Shown one piece after another: positions 37,390-48,900 of a DNA stretch of 64,000 nucleotides. The stretch's first letter is position 1; each line of letters opens with the position of its first letter. Position numbers and translations under genes: made by a program. Under the pieces are notes generated by a model. It searched no databases. It was not told the DNA's origin and saw nothing but the letters and a program-made list of their open reading frames with translations. The DNA is from Neostapfia colusana (taxonomy: Eukaryota > Streptophyta > Magnoliopsida > Poales > Poaceae), in contig JASWHV010000005.1 of NCBI GenBank assembly GCA_030760725.1, positions 28,033,241-28,097,240 on the forward strand. The letters are read 5' to 3'.

Positions 37390-38259
37390 ATAAAAAACTT
37401 TAAGAAAATGATGAGAAGAAAAAAGGGTGGCAACTCAAATGAAAGAAGATACAAGGGCAAACAAAGATCCAAGACGAGGCGCGCATGCTAGAATTGTGGA
37501 GAATATGATCATTTCATGGTAGATTGTCCACATGAAGACAACAAAAGGAAGAGTAAAGACAACAAACCTCAACAAAAGAAAATATTCAAGAAAAAGAAGC
37601 AATATGGCCAAGCACATCTAGGGATGGAATGGGACTCCAATGATGAGTCCTCATCTGAAGAAGAAGAGGAGATGGCCACTATAGCTATCAAGAAGCTTAC
37701 CATGAAGTCTACTCTATTCCCAACCATGGGAGCATGGAAGGACACCAACCACACATGCCTAATGGCCAAGGAAGGAAAAAGAAAGGTTAAAACCAAATCT
37801 CCCTCCTTGCATTCTTTTACTAGTGATATTGACAATTCTAGTGATGATGAAGACATACTTAGAGGTTTATATAAAAATACTATAGGTAAAATGAAAATTC
37901 TAATGGATGAGATAGTTGATAAGGAGGAGCTAGTCAATCGACAAGAAGATATGATCATTCTCCAAAAGGAGAAATATCTTAAGATTGAAGGGCTTCTTGA
38001 GATTGAAAAGGAGCAAAGCAAATCACTTGAGCTTGAGTTAGCTTCAAGCAAGGAGACTTGTTTGAAGCTAAAAGACTCAAACATTGCACTCAAGGATGAA
38101 CTTGCTAATTTAACCATGGATAACAAGATTCTTGAGGCGCCAGTTGAGTCACTCAAGCAAAGTGGTTCTTCATCCTATTTAAGCTCACCTTCTCAACATG
38201 TTGAATCCAAAACTCCTGTAACTTGTACATGTACTAAAAATGACACCAACATAAAATAG
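37390..38259 (+). pseudogene. F gag C-terminal part: zinc knuckle and acidic coiled-coil region
   Basis: The reading frame shows a CCHC box (C.NCGEYDHFMVDC, 37486-37527) whose second residue is a TAG stop (37489-37491). After it come a Lys-rich stretch, an acidic stretch (DESSSEEEEEM), and then a Glu/Lys/Leu-rich helix (about 37880-38150; DKEELVNRQEDMIILQKEKY) typical of Copia gag in grasses. The frame is open from 37516 to the stop at 38257-38259. The 5' half of gag was removed by A1. Gag would form the particle and bind RNA, but this copy is broken. Confidence 0.75.
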
Positions 38260-38699
38260 AAGTCAAACTTGACAAAAAAATAAGAATCCCTCTCAAAGTG
38301 GCATGTTTGACAAGGAGAAGGTCAAGTATGCACGTAGTGCATACTTGGTCACAAGACCTCCTAATGTCAAACATGGCATTGGGTATTCTTATGGTGAAAG
38401 CAAACTGCTAGAAGCCACAAGGATGACAACAAAAGCATTGTCTTTGTCAAGGGAAATTCCTCCCAAGATGGAAAACATAACAATGTTGATAAAATTAACA
38501 TTTAAAACTCATAGGAACAACAAATCTTGTTTAAAACATTTGATGCTTCATATGTGCTTATGAAAAACTGTCTTGGAAAAGTTCATGCCAAATATGTTGG
38601 GCCACGTCATGAGAACACCAAATCTCATGTGTGGGTGCCCAAGTCACTTGTCACTAACCTCAAAGGACCCAAGCAAGCTTGGGTACCTAAAACCAAAGC

Positions 38700-38935
38700 A
38701 TAGTTTCTTTCTTGTAGGCATATGCATCCAGTGGAGCAAAATGGGTGCTAGATAGTGGATGCCCCAATCATATGACGGGAGAAAGAAAAATGTTTGTTGA
38801 GTACGAACAAAATGAAGACTCAAGCGAAGGCATCTGTTTTGGTGATAATAGTCAAGGAAAGGCGCTAGGTACCAGTAAAATAGTTATTTCATCACAACAC
38901 ACACTTTCTCATGTTTTACATGTTGATTCGTAGAT
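38700..38935 (+). pseudogene. F protease fragment
   Basis: WVLDSGCPNHMTG (from 38742) is the Copia aspartic protease motif with the catalytic DSG. It continues to HVLHVDS and a stop near 38931-38933. Upstream remnants at 38303-38700 are frame-broken linker between gag and protease. Confidence 0.75.
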
Positions 38936-39990
38936 TATAACCTCCTGTCCATATCTCAACTATGTGACAAAGGTTATAATTTTTTGTTCACTAATGAGGG
39001 TGTGGCCATCTCTAGAACGAGAGATGACTCAATTGCTTTCAAGGGTGTGTTAAAGGGTAAACTTTATCTAGTTGATTTCAACAAAGATAAAGTCAAATTT
39101 GACACATGCTTGATTGCAAAGACCAACAGGGGTTGGCTGTGGCATAGACGGCTAGCGCATATTGGTATGAGGAATCTACAGAAACTTCTAAAAGGCAATC
39201 ACATCTGAGGTTTGAAGAATGTTGTTTTTGAGAAAAACAGGCCTTGTAGCGTGTGCCAAGCCGGGAAGCAAGAAGGAGCACCCCATCCCGTGAAGAATGT
39301 CATGACTACAACATGACGACTCAAGCTCCTCCACATGGACCTATTTGGTCCAATTGCTTATATAAGCATCGGCGGTAATAAATATGGTTTAGTTATTGTC
39401 GATGATTTTTCACGCTTCACGTGGGTTTTCTTTTTGTCTGATAAGTCAGAAACTCAAGGAACACTCAAGAAGTTTCTCAGGCTAGCTCAAAGTGAATTCT
39501 CATTGACAATTAAAAACATAAGAAGTGACAATGGAACAAAATTCAAGAACACACAAGTCGATGAATATCTAGATGAAGAAGGAATAAAGCATGAGCTTTC
39601 AGCACCTACTCTCTACAACAAAACGGGGTAGCCGAAAGGAAGAACCGGTCGCTCGTTGAGATGGCAACGACAATGCTTGACGAATACAAGACCTCTGGCT
39701 GTTTTTGGGCTGAAGCTATCAACACTGCTTGTCATTCAACAAACCGACTGTACCTTCATCGCCTACTCAATAAAACCTCATATGAACTACTCACCGGTAA
39801 CAAACCAAATATTTCATACTTTCGAGTTTTTGGTTCAAAATGTTATATTCTAAACAAGAAGCCTAGGACTCAAAGTTCACTTCAAAGTCCGATGAGGGTT
39901 TCTTGCTCGGCTATGATTCGAACTCCTACGCTTATCGTGTCTTCAACAAGGTCTCTGGACTTGTTGAAGTAACACGTGACGTAGTGTTCG
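38936..39990 (+). pseudogene. F integrase fragment
   Basis: The pre-integrase region has WLWHRRLAHIGMRNL (39133-39180), followed by the CxxC pair CSVCQAG (near 39248). The core contains MDLFGP (39335), VDDFSRFTWVFF and RSDNGT (39521-39540). The third catalytic residue lies in QNGVAERKNRSL, reached only after a frameshift near 39610. A later piece (39661-39970) keeps the family motif FRVFGSKCYI. Stops interrupt the finger-core link. Function (strand transfer into host DNA) is lost. Confidence 0.8.
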
Positions 39991-40241
39991 ATGAAAATAA
40001 TGGCTCCCAAACGGAGCAAGTTGATAAGTGTGTGCTAGATCAAGAAGAAGCTCCATGTAAAGCATCGAGGAGAATGGCAATTGGTGATATTCGACCTCAA
40101 GAACAATCACAAGAATCAAGTGCTCAAGATGAATCTCAATAGGAGAGCTATGATCAAGAGGAGCCCATGCACAAAATAAAGATCAAAAAGATGATCAAAG
40201 CATGAATGACAACAACGATCCAGGGGGAGCCAAAGAAGATG

Positions 40242-40459
40242 ATGATTATGAGAACACGACACCACAAGTGCCACATCCAAGAGTACACCAAAGCATACAA
40301 AGAGATCACCCCGTCGAAAACATAATTGGTGATATACAAAAGGCAGTGACATGATTATGAGAATACAACACCACAAGTGCCACATCCAAGAGTACACCAA
40401 AGCATACAAAGAGATCACCCCGTCGACAATATAATTGGTGATATACAAAAGGGAGTGAC
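40242..40459 (+). repeat. 109-bp tandem duplication in F pol
   Basis: Two head-to-tail units, 40242-40350 and 40351-40459, both starting ATGATTATGAGAA and ending in GATATACAAAAGG.AGTGAC(A) sequence, differ by only a few substitutions. The period of 109 is not a multiple of three, so it shifts the frame. Its location is the integrase-RT linker. Confidence 0.9.
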
Positions 40460-40464
40460 AACTC

Positions 40465-41122
40465 GATCACGTATAGCTAATTTCTGTGAATACTATTCCT
40501 TTGTATCCTCTTTAGAACCATACAAAGTCGAAGATGCGCTAAAAGATCCGGACCGGGTGATGGCAATGCAAGAAGAATTGAACAACTTCAAGAGGAACGA
40601 AGTATGGGAACTTATTGAAAGACCAAAGTTCAACATCGTCGGCACTAAATGGGTCTTCCGCAACAAGCAAGACGAACACGGAGTGGTAACAATAAACAAG
40701 GCACGACTTGTGGCTAAAGGTTACTCACAAGTCGAAGGTTTGGATTTCGACGAGACTTTTGCTCCCTAGCTAGCCTTAAATCAATTCGTATATTACTTGC
40801 ATATGCTACTCACCATGATTTCAAGCTATATCAAATGGACGTCAAAAGCGCCTTCCTCAATGGACCTATCAAGGAGGAGGTGTACGTGGAGCAAACCCCT
40901 GGGTTTGAAGATCAAGAGTACCCGACCATGTGTTCAAACTGCGTAAGGCTCTCTATGGCCTAAAACAAGCTCCTAGAGCTTAGTATGAGTGCCTTAGAGA
41001 ATTTCTAATTGAAAATTGCTTTAAAATTGGTAAAGCTGATTACACCCTGTTTACCAAGCACTTCAATGATGATCTATTTATTTGTTAAATCTATGTTGAT
41101 GATATCATATTCGGTTCAACAC
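40465..41122 (+). pseudogene. F reverse transcriptase fragment
   Basis: Contains KWVFRNKQDEHG and ARLVAKGYSQVEGLDFDETFAP (open to 40769), then, in other frames, QMDVKSAFLNGPIKEEVYVEQ (about 40832-40895), ALYGLKQAPRA followed by TAG in place of W, and IYVDDIIFGST at the end (41090-41122). This is the Copia RT core with its YVDD active site. It ends abruptly at the E insertion. RNase H is not in the window. Confidence 0.82.
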
Positions 41123-42260
41123 TGAGGGGGACCCCGGCCCATATCAAGGGGTCGTGCCATCCACCCAGGAATCGCATTGGGTGGTGCCGTGTTATGCAGC
41201 ACCCAACAGCACACATATAAGGAAAACTGTATTACATAAATCAAAAGTGGAAGGTTACAAATGTTCTTTGTAAATAATTTACATAAAATAGCTACAACGG
41301 AAGTCTATAAACAGCTCACGTAGAATAACTATCGAGCACCCGAGAAGAGGTCCAGCCCGCGGACTCCTCTCGCTAGCAACACGAAGACATGGCAGCGGCT
41401 AGGTTCTCCATGTGTAACATGACTCGGAAGTCTCCGAGTCTCACCAGACAACCTTCTTTATATGCGTCGCTATTAACCTGCAAAACCACTCATATAGCAA
41501 GAGTGAGCACAAAGGCTCAGCAAGACTTAACCGTCTCCCCTAAGGCATGCAACTCTACATGAAAGTAACTTAAGACCTAAACATATAAGTTGCAAAAAGA
41601 CTCGCCTATGAGTTCATCCTTAACTTTCAGATTTTTAGCCATCATAGTAGTACCCTTGCGTTCAGCAACATTGGAACTCCACAATCAAACAAGAAACGCT
41701 TCATTCCAATGTTACTTGTCCCAAGGTGGAAAATAACTTTTGTTTGCTCTATCACTACTTCAGATATGGTTTTCATGCAATTCCAATTATCATAGCAGCA
41801 ATTAAAACTTTGCAAACTGTTCCCACATAACTTGCTTACTACGTCACAACACAGCAAGTGGTACTCATAACCGCGAGGGACGGTGATTCGAATCAAACAC
41901 TGCCCAGATAACTAGACACATACGCCCGCCTCTGAAGACCATAATCTGGCGTCGTTCATTACGTCGTATGTGGCAATCTTTCGCAAGACACTCACTGTAG
42001 AACCATTCACGCCGTCTCGGGCTCATAGCTCTAACGAGACGATGTGGTATGCCTCTACAATCCAGTTAACCTGGTACATCGGTTTCCTGGGTCCCATATA
42101 GCAGTAAGCATCCGGTACACAACTCAATACTTGCTCAGCGGGGCTGCATACGCTTCGAACCTTAACCAACACAGGCAGGAATACTCGACCAAGATCTCGT
42201 CTTATCGCTGCCTAATGATGATTGGTTTAGGCCCGATCTTCCGAAAGGTAGGTCGATTGA
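41123..42260 (-). repeat. E: LTR fragment of a family distantly related to C
   Basis: It starts TGAGGGGGACCCCGG at 41123 right after AACAC (a putative TSD half, 41118-41122). It follows the C LTR in order: a GGGTGGTGCCG.GTTATGC.GCACCC block, CTCAGCAAG.CTTAACCG, AACTCTACATGA, GAGTTCATCCTTA, TACTC.T.ACCGCGAGGGACGG. Overall similarity is only partial, so it is a different family. D interrupts it near 42260 and the rest must lie right of D, beyond the window. Whether it is a solo LTR or part of an element cannot be seen. No gene is present. Confidence 0.65.
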
Positions 42261-42491
42261 GGTGGAGAACTCGACGTTGATGATCCGTGGCACTCGAGCA
42301 GTTCGAACACCCCAGCAATCACTACACCACTGCTCCGTTGGTTATCAAATGTGCAGCACACCATTGACCTCGCCAAGAAGGCTAATCCCTGTAGGTGCAA
42401 CCGAGAACACGAGCAAGAACGTAGAAGACGTGATCTGAAATCACGAAGTTGGGATTTCACAAAAACCGTAGAAAGGCGACTGTTTATCTAA

Positions 42492-42496
42492 GCAAA
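42492..42496. repeat. B target-site duplication, left (GCAAA)
   Basis: GCAAA precedes TGTCACACCC at 42497 and is repeated at 55156-55160. Confidence 0.97.
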
Positions 42497-42535
42497 TGTC
42501 ACACCCGGTTTTTCCGAAGAACAACCAAGTGAATA

Positions 42536-42572
42536 TCACATGTATGCCAGGATCATTTTCTCATACATGTGA
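42536..42572 (-). other. Hairpin near the U5 end of the B 3' LTR
   Basis: Perfect 11-bp arms TCACATGTATG / CATACATGTGA with a 15-nt loop, repeated at 51764-51800 in the 5' LTR, where it lies about 40 nt from the primer-site boundary. Confidence 0.82.
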
Positions 42573-43122
42573 TGACAAATAGTGAAGCATCATTTATTAC
42601 AAGCCAGGTGTCGAATATAAGTAAGTCTTACATAGTAAATGTCTCGATGGACAATAATAAGTTCATCACAAGTAAATAAACTAGCAGCGGAATATTATTC
42701 TGTAGGGCTCCATCACAGGCGTTGCCCGGGGGTCTCCATGAACCTAGAAACCTTCTTCGGGTCCAAAGTCATGGTCATTGTACATCACCTCATTATCTTG
42801 ACCTGAGCAGCAATATGAACCAACAAAATATGCAAGGTTGAGTACCAATGGTACTCAGCAAGTGTGGGAAAATCATATCATGCATGGCTAGAACAAGGAG
42901 AGGTTGAACTCATGGTTAAAGCACTACGCAATTAATACCTATCACCTTAGCTTATTAAGCACCTACATTACTACACAGGTGAAATGGTCCCAATCTCCCA
43001 TCCCATCATCATAATCCAATAACCATAACATCATTTCCAATGTTAAGCTCCCCGCTTAACTTCCAAAACCATCAATCCTCTAATCATGAATAAGTCCAAG
43101 CCGCTCTTGACCGTGAGCACGG

Positions 43123-43151
43123 CTGTCATGACAGTTTTGACTCTGCAGAGT
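43123..43151. other. Twin 12-bp palindromes in the family A LTR
   Basis: CTGTCATGACAG, a 5-nt spacer TTTTG, then ACTCTGCAGAGT. Both are perfect palindromes. The pair recurs at 5936-5964 (A4) and in the A2 and A1 LTRs; in the B 5' LTR the first has one change (ATGAAAG). Confidence 0.8.
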
Positions 43152-45510
43152 TTGTACCACTGTACCCACATGTAGTGATTTCATCCCCCGTTGCCGGGTG
43201 GACTAAAAGAACCTCCATTATGCCAGTGGCTACGAACCACATTCACACTTCCCAGGTGTGTAGCCAGGAGATCACTACGAAGCCTTTACAAAGGGATTCC
43301 CGACGAGCGTGGGCCCACTGAGCTTTCACCCCTGACAGCATACAAGAGGCTCCAACCCCGCTGCAGTGGCCCCCTCTTGAGCCTTGCTGTTCATATGGTA
43401 GTCCAGCTGACACCTATTCCCCGCACCATCCAACACACCCATACTACGCCGGGGATACACCTAATTAATTGGCCAAGCTGCCCCATCTCAGCATGTGGTT
43501 GGCACTGTAAAGCCAGGTTACATGCTCCATGAACCGGTCCTTAGGATCCAGGCAAGTACTAAACACAAACCCGAGTCTCGTGCACCCAGCACACAACCAA
43601 AACATCCAACTTGCCTCGATCCCTACCTCTACATAACTCATAATATCTCATTCAAGAGTAAGATAAATAAATTGATGATCTCATATCCCAATTTTCCCAT
43701 TCTAAACATGGCTAAGCATAAGCATGATAACAAATGACATGATAAAATAAATCCCAACCCAAGCTACAAGGAAACAAGATAATGCAATTCTAGGGAAACT
43801 TCCTAGCATGGGTTTCATATTTCAATTGACAATGCAAATAATTCTATCTAGACATCCTAGTATAGGATCAAAGTGGTCAAGGACACTTGCCTCCTTCTTG
43901 CTGCTCTTGAAATGGGTAGTCCTGATCTTGGAAAGGAATAACTTGCTCTTGAGCAGGTTCTACATCATACCATCACACATAGCAAAAGAAAAACAACAAT
44001 CATAAGACATAGTTCACACTTCTACTTCATACAAACCACACATTCACATTTATGAAAGTTCTTTACCATTATATGTGTTGTGGATACTCTATGTGTGTTG
44101 ATTTGTGGCTTGCATACACTTCTATTCATGTGTATATGATTCCTACTTTGGTGTTCACACTTATACTTACATACTATATATATATATATGTGTTTCAAAC
44201 TTTAAATAAATTCCTTATATTCAACTACTACACCTTTTCTCTACCAAGTATGTATGAAAAGTATTTTTCTTCTCCATATGTGCCTTCAGAATTTCTACCA
44301 ACCCTAAACTGAATTCTTTGGATTTTAGAAACTCCATTTATCATTTACTAGTTGCTATATTTTCAGATTTATTTTTCTATGCATAAATGTGTACTATATT
44401 ATGAAATTAATAATACACATCATCTAAACAGAATAGGTTCTGGTCCTAAATAATTTAATAACACATTTTGACCTTTTCCTCTGATGTAAACCATCTCATA
44501 ATTATTTTCCCTATTTTCTAAAACTATTTATTACTTAAAAATGTGTCCCTAATTGTGAATAATAAATTAAACAGACTCAATTCAGTCCAAAATATGTTTT
44601 TATCTCACTCCTAAATTTCCTAAACACTGAGAAAATCTTTAACTAATTTTTGACAACTATGTTTGTCCCACTTTTTAATTTTTAAACACTAGTTACATAT
44701 TCAATTTTCTAAATTAAATACTAAACAGGGATAAAATAATGAACTCACCCCATTACAGGGTCTATAATATTATTTTCATATTTTCCAGGGGTCTAGCTAC
44801 ACTTATCAGAGGTGTTTTCCTAATTTTTATTAAGTCCATGGGCTAAAACTGATTTTTAAATGAATTTACATGATTTTCTGGAGTTCCAGGGGCTAGATCT
44901 GAAGTTTCCGGGGCTAGCTCTTATTTCCCGAGAACCCCAGGGGGTAGCACGTAAGAATTCCAGTCTCTATAACGCGGGGCTGACGTGGACCGTCCGATTT
45001 TAAACCGACGGCTGAGATTATAACGCCGAACCGGTACGCGGGGTTTTAAAGTCTACCGTGCGATTTAAAATAAACGGCGCACAAGCGGCCACGTCGCTCT
45101 GATCAAGCGCGGGCGGCGCTGCCGGCAGCGCACGGCGGCGGGAAGCGGCGATCTCGCCGGAAACTTTCGGATCCTCGAGAATTCTGCCTAGAACTGTGAT
45201 CTTATGGCATAGATCGGTAGAGGGGAGGTCGGGGATCTCACCTCGGGGGTTTTCTTGAGCTCGGAGGTCCTGGAAGGTGATCGACGGCGAGGTCTGAGGC
45301 AAAACCACGGCGAAGCTCGTTGGCGCTGTGTTTACACCGCAAGTCACCGAGTTTTCTGCACCTGCAAGGTTTCCCGGAGGCGGTGGATCAAGACCAGCGA
45401 GTTAGATCGAAGTTTCCGAGCTTAGATCGGCCGGAATTCACCGGAGAAGTCTCGGTTCTCACCGGAGTAAAAATCGGCGATTGCGTGGGAAAAACAGAAC
45501 GGGGCCGGGG

Positions 45511-45520
45511 TTTTTATAGA
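45511..45520 (-). promoter_or_regulatory. TATA box of the B 3' LTR
   Basis: Minus-strand TCTATAAAAA; with U3 starting at 45926, the promoter sits about 410 bp in. An equivalent box lies at 54741-54750 in the 5' LTR, where it would drive the genomic RNA. Confidence 0.65.
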
Positions 45521-45926
45521 CGGGGGAGGGCGGCGAGGTGGTTTAGATCATGTCCGTTTCCTCCTCGAGCGAAATTCGGCTGTGATCCGCAGCAGTTCCG
45601 ATCGGTTTGGATTCGGTGAGAGAGAGTCCGGCGCAGCGCGAGGTGGAAGACGAAGCCCGGGTGGGTCCCTCCTGTCAGCGTGAGAAAGCGCGGGCGCGCG
45701 GCTGCGGGGTGGCGCGGGGTAAGTTGGGCCGGCTGGTGGGTTTCGGCCCACTGGCCGGTTTTTTTCTGTTTTCTCTTTTTCTTTTTCCATTTCTTTTCTG
45801 ATTTGAGTTTAATTTGAATTCCAGTTTGAATTTGAATTTTTGCAAAACATGCAACACGTCCAAAATTTTTTAAATTCCCCTCTTAACACGATTTAGTGTT
45901 TTGAATCAAAATTTTGGGGTGTTACA

Positions 45927-45942
45927 GCTCTACCCCCCTTAA
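45927..45942 (-). other. B polypurine tract
   Basis: Minus-strand TTAAGGGGGGTAGAGC adjoining the 3' LTR start TGTAACACC. Confidence 0.88.
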
Positions 45943-45971
45943 AAGAAATCTCATCCTCGAGATTGGTGTTT

Positions 45972-48900
45972 CTAAGAAAACAATTCCGGAAATTGTGCCT
46001 TGAGCTCATCTTCCCGTTCCCAGGTGGCTTCCTCTTCTGAGTGATGCTTCCACTGCACCTTGCACATCCGGATTCTTTTATTTCTGGTGAGGCATTCCAT
46101 TGTCTCCAAAATCTTGTATGGTTGCTCGGCATAAGACAAATCCTCAGCTACATCCACTTCACTCATGGGTAACACCTCTTCAGGCGTCCTCAGACATTTC
46201 TTGAGTTGTGACACATGGAATACATCGTGCACGTCCGATAGACGAACCGGTAACTCTAGTTGATACGCCACTTCGCCTTTCCTTTCCAAAACTTGAAAGG
46301 GTCCGATGTATCGAGGTGACAACTTCCCTTTCACCTTGAACCGACGAAGTCCTCTGATAGGGGACACCTTGAGATAAACATAATCTCCCACGTTGAAAAC
46401 GAGCTCTCTTCTTCGTACATCGGCATAGCTCTTTTGGCGTGTTTATGCTATCCTCAAGTTGTTGCGAATCTCCCTCACCTTTGCCTCGGCTTCTTGTAGC
46501 ACTTCTGGACCAAACACTTTACTTTCTCCTGTTTGGTTCCAAAATAGGGGAGTTCTGCACTTCCTTCCATACAAAGCTTCAAACGGTGACATCTTCATAC
46601 TAGCTTGATAGCTGTTGTTATAGGAAAACTCCGCATACGGTAAGTTCTTGTCCCAACTTCTATTGTTTTTGAGCGCACATGCCCTTAACATATCTTCAAG
46701 GATCTGATTGGTTCTCTCCGTCTGCCCGTCAGTTTGGGGATGATAGGCAGAGCTGAAGTTCAGATGGGTTCCCATGGTTTCATGCAACTTCTGCCAAAAC
46801 CTCGAGGTGAACTGTGTCCCTCGGTCTGACACTATCTTCTTTGGCACTCCATGGTAACACACGATCCTTGACATGTACAATTCTGCCAATTTGGATCCGC
46901 TGTAGCTTTCTTTCACGGGAATGAAATGAGCTACCTTGGTTAGCCTATCAATGATGACCCATATTGAATCATACCCGGATTGGGTCCTAGGTAATCCCAC
47001 GACAAAATCCATGCTGATTTCTTCCCATTTCCAATCAGGCACTTTGAGTGGTTGCAATAATCCCGCGGGTCGTTGATGTTCTGCTTTCACCAACTGACAT
47101 GTGTCACATAGGGCAACATGTTCCGCGAGATCTCGCTTCATACCATACCACCAATACCTGCTCTTAAGGTCCTGATACATTTTCGTACTCCCAGGATGAA
47201 TGGAATAGTCAGAATCATGAGCCTCCTTTAGAATAAATTCACGGATCTCCTTTACTTCTGGCACACAGATTCTTTTCCCGTGCCACACCGTTCCTTGTTC
47301 ATCCTCTCTAAAACCCGGAGCTTTATTTTCCTTGATAAGTTGTCTGATCTCTTGTATCTTCTCATCATTCTTTTGACCCTCACGTATGTCTCGCTCGAGT
47401 GTGGAGTCCACTTCCATGGCGATGGCTTCACCACTATTTACTAGACATAGATTGAGCCTTATAACCTCATTCTTCAATTCTGCAGGCATGTCCTTCAAGC
47501 TCAACTTATTGACCTGCACTTTCCGACTCAAAGCATCGGCCACAACGTTTGCTTTCCCGGTATGATAGTTGATGCCCACATCAAAGTCATTGATTAGCTC
47601 TAACCATCTCCTTTGTCTGAGGTTGAGATCTGGCTGTGTGAAAATGTACTTCAAACTCTTATGATCCGTATATATCTCGGTCCTCTTCCCCATCAAATAG
47701 TGCTGCCAAATTTTCAACGCGTGTACCACTGCGGCTAGTTCTAGGTCATGTGTAGGATAGTTCTTCTCGTGCTTCCGAAGCTGCCGGGATGCATATGCCA
47801 CGACATGTCCTTCTTGCATGAGAACACATCCCAACCCATTTCCAGAGGCATCGCAGTACACTGTGAAATTCTTCTTCATATCTGGCACAACCAACACTGG
47901 GGTTGTTGTCAATCTCTTCTTTAGCTCCTGAAAGCTCGTCTCGCACTGTGGCGTCCAGGTGAATGTGATTCCCTTCTCCAACAGTTTGGTGAGAGGTCTC
48001 GAGATCTTGGAGAATCCCTCAATAAACCGTCGATAGTATCCAGCCAATCCCAAAAAGCTTCGAACTTCCCCGACATTTTCAGGGGTCTTCCACTTCTGGA
48101 TATCCTCGATTTTGGCGGGATTAGATTATATGTCCTAAAAAGGGAACTCTCTTCAGCCAAAACTCACACTTGCTCAACTTGGCATATAGTTGGTGTTCTC
48201 TCAGCCTCTGCAACACCAACCTTAGATGTTTCTCATGTTCTTCTTCATCTTTGGAGAAGCCGAGAATGTCATCTATGAAAACCACCACAAATTTGTCCAG
48301 GTATTCCATGAATACCTTGTTCATGAGGTACATGAAGTACGCCGGGGCATTGGTTAGCCCGAAAGGCATGACAGTGTATTCATACAGTCCGTATCGAGAT
48401 ACGAAAGCTGTCTTGGGAATATCAGATTGCCTTATCTTGAGTTGGTGGTATCCCGACCTGAGATCAATTTTCAAGAACACACAAGCTCCCCTCAACTGAT
48501 CAAACAAGTCTTCAATGCGAGGCAATGGGTACTTGTTCTTGATGGTTACCTCATTCAAAGCACGGTAATCCACGCATAGCCTTTGGGTTCCGTCTTTCTT
48601 GGGCACAAATATCACCGGAGCTCCCCATGGTGAGGAACTAGGGCGAATATACCCCTTCTCCGTCAATTCTCTCAAATGATCCTTGAGCTCTTCTAGCTGC
48701 TTGGAGTCCATCCGATAAGGTCTCTTGTATATCGGGGCTGTTCCCGGTACTAGCTCAATCGCGAATTCCACTTCAGGGTCGGGAGGCATACCTGGCAAGT
48801 CCTCCGGAAAAACATCTGGATATTCCCTAATAGTCCTGATTTCCTCAACTTTCACCTCCACTTGATTTAATTTAATGTCCCTCCTAGGCTCGTGTATCGT

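Larger units (their letters stand above)
37390..41122 (+). mobile_element. F: degenerate Ty1/Copia internal region
   Basis: Plus-strand remnants in Copia order: gag zinc knuckle, protease, integrase, RT. LTRs are not in the window. It was split by A1 in gag (the upstream part should lie left of the window) and by E within RT, directly after the YVDD motif (41093-41104). The many stops and frameshifts, and its role as host of both neighbours, make it the oldest layer. Its gag type, with a coiled-coil-rich C-terminus, suggests the SIRE/Maximus lineage; this is tentative. Confidence 0.85.
42497..45926 (-). repeat. B 3' LTR
   Basis: TGTCACACCC to GGGTGTTACA, 3430 bp. Landmarks: hairpin 42536-42572, palindromes 43123-43134 and 43140-43151, antisense ORF 43191-43532, TA microsatellite about 44171-44190, sense ORF 45347-45018, TATA 45511-45520 (minus). 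It carries the U3, R and U5 of the element. Confidence 0.96.

Noticed and set aside
37569..38156. 195-codon minus-strand ORF, Ser-rich
   Set aside because: Exact antisense of the Glu/Lys-rich Copia gag helix; a codon-bias shadow.
40116..40448. 110-codon minus-strand ORF with internal repeat
   Set aside because: Shadow of the 109-bp tandem duplication in Copia pol.
44171..44190. TA-rich microsatellite as an origin or regulatory site
   Set aside because: A short (TA)n tract whose length and composition vary between the two B LTRs; nothing supports a function.
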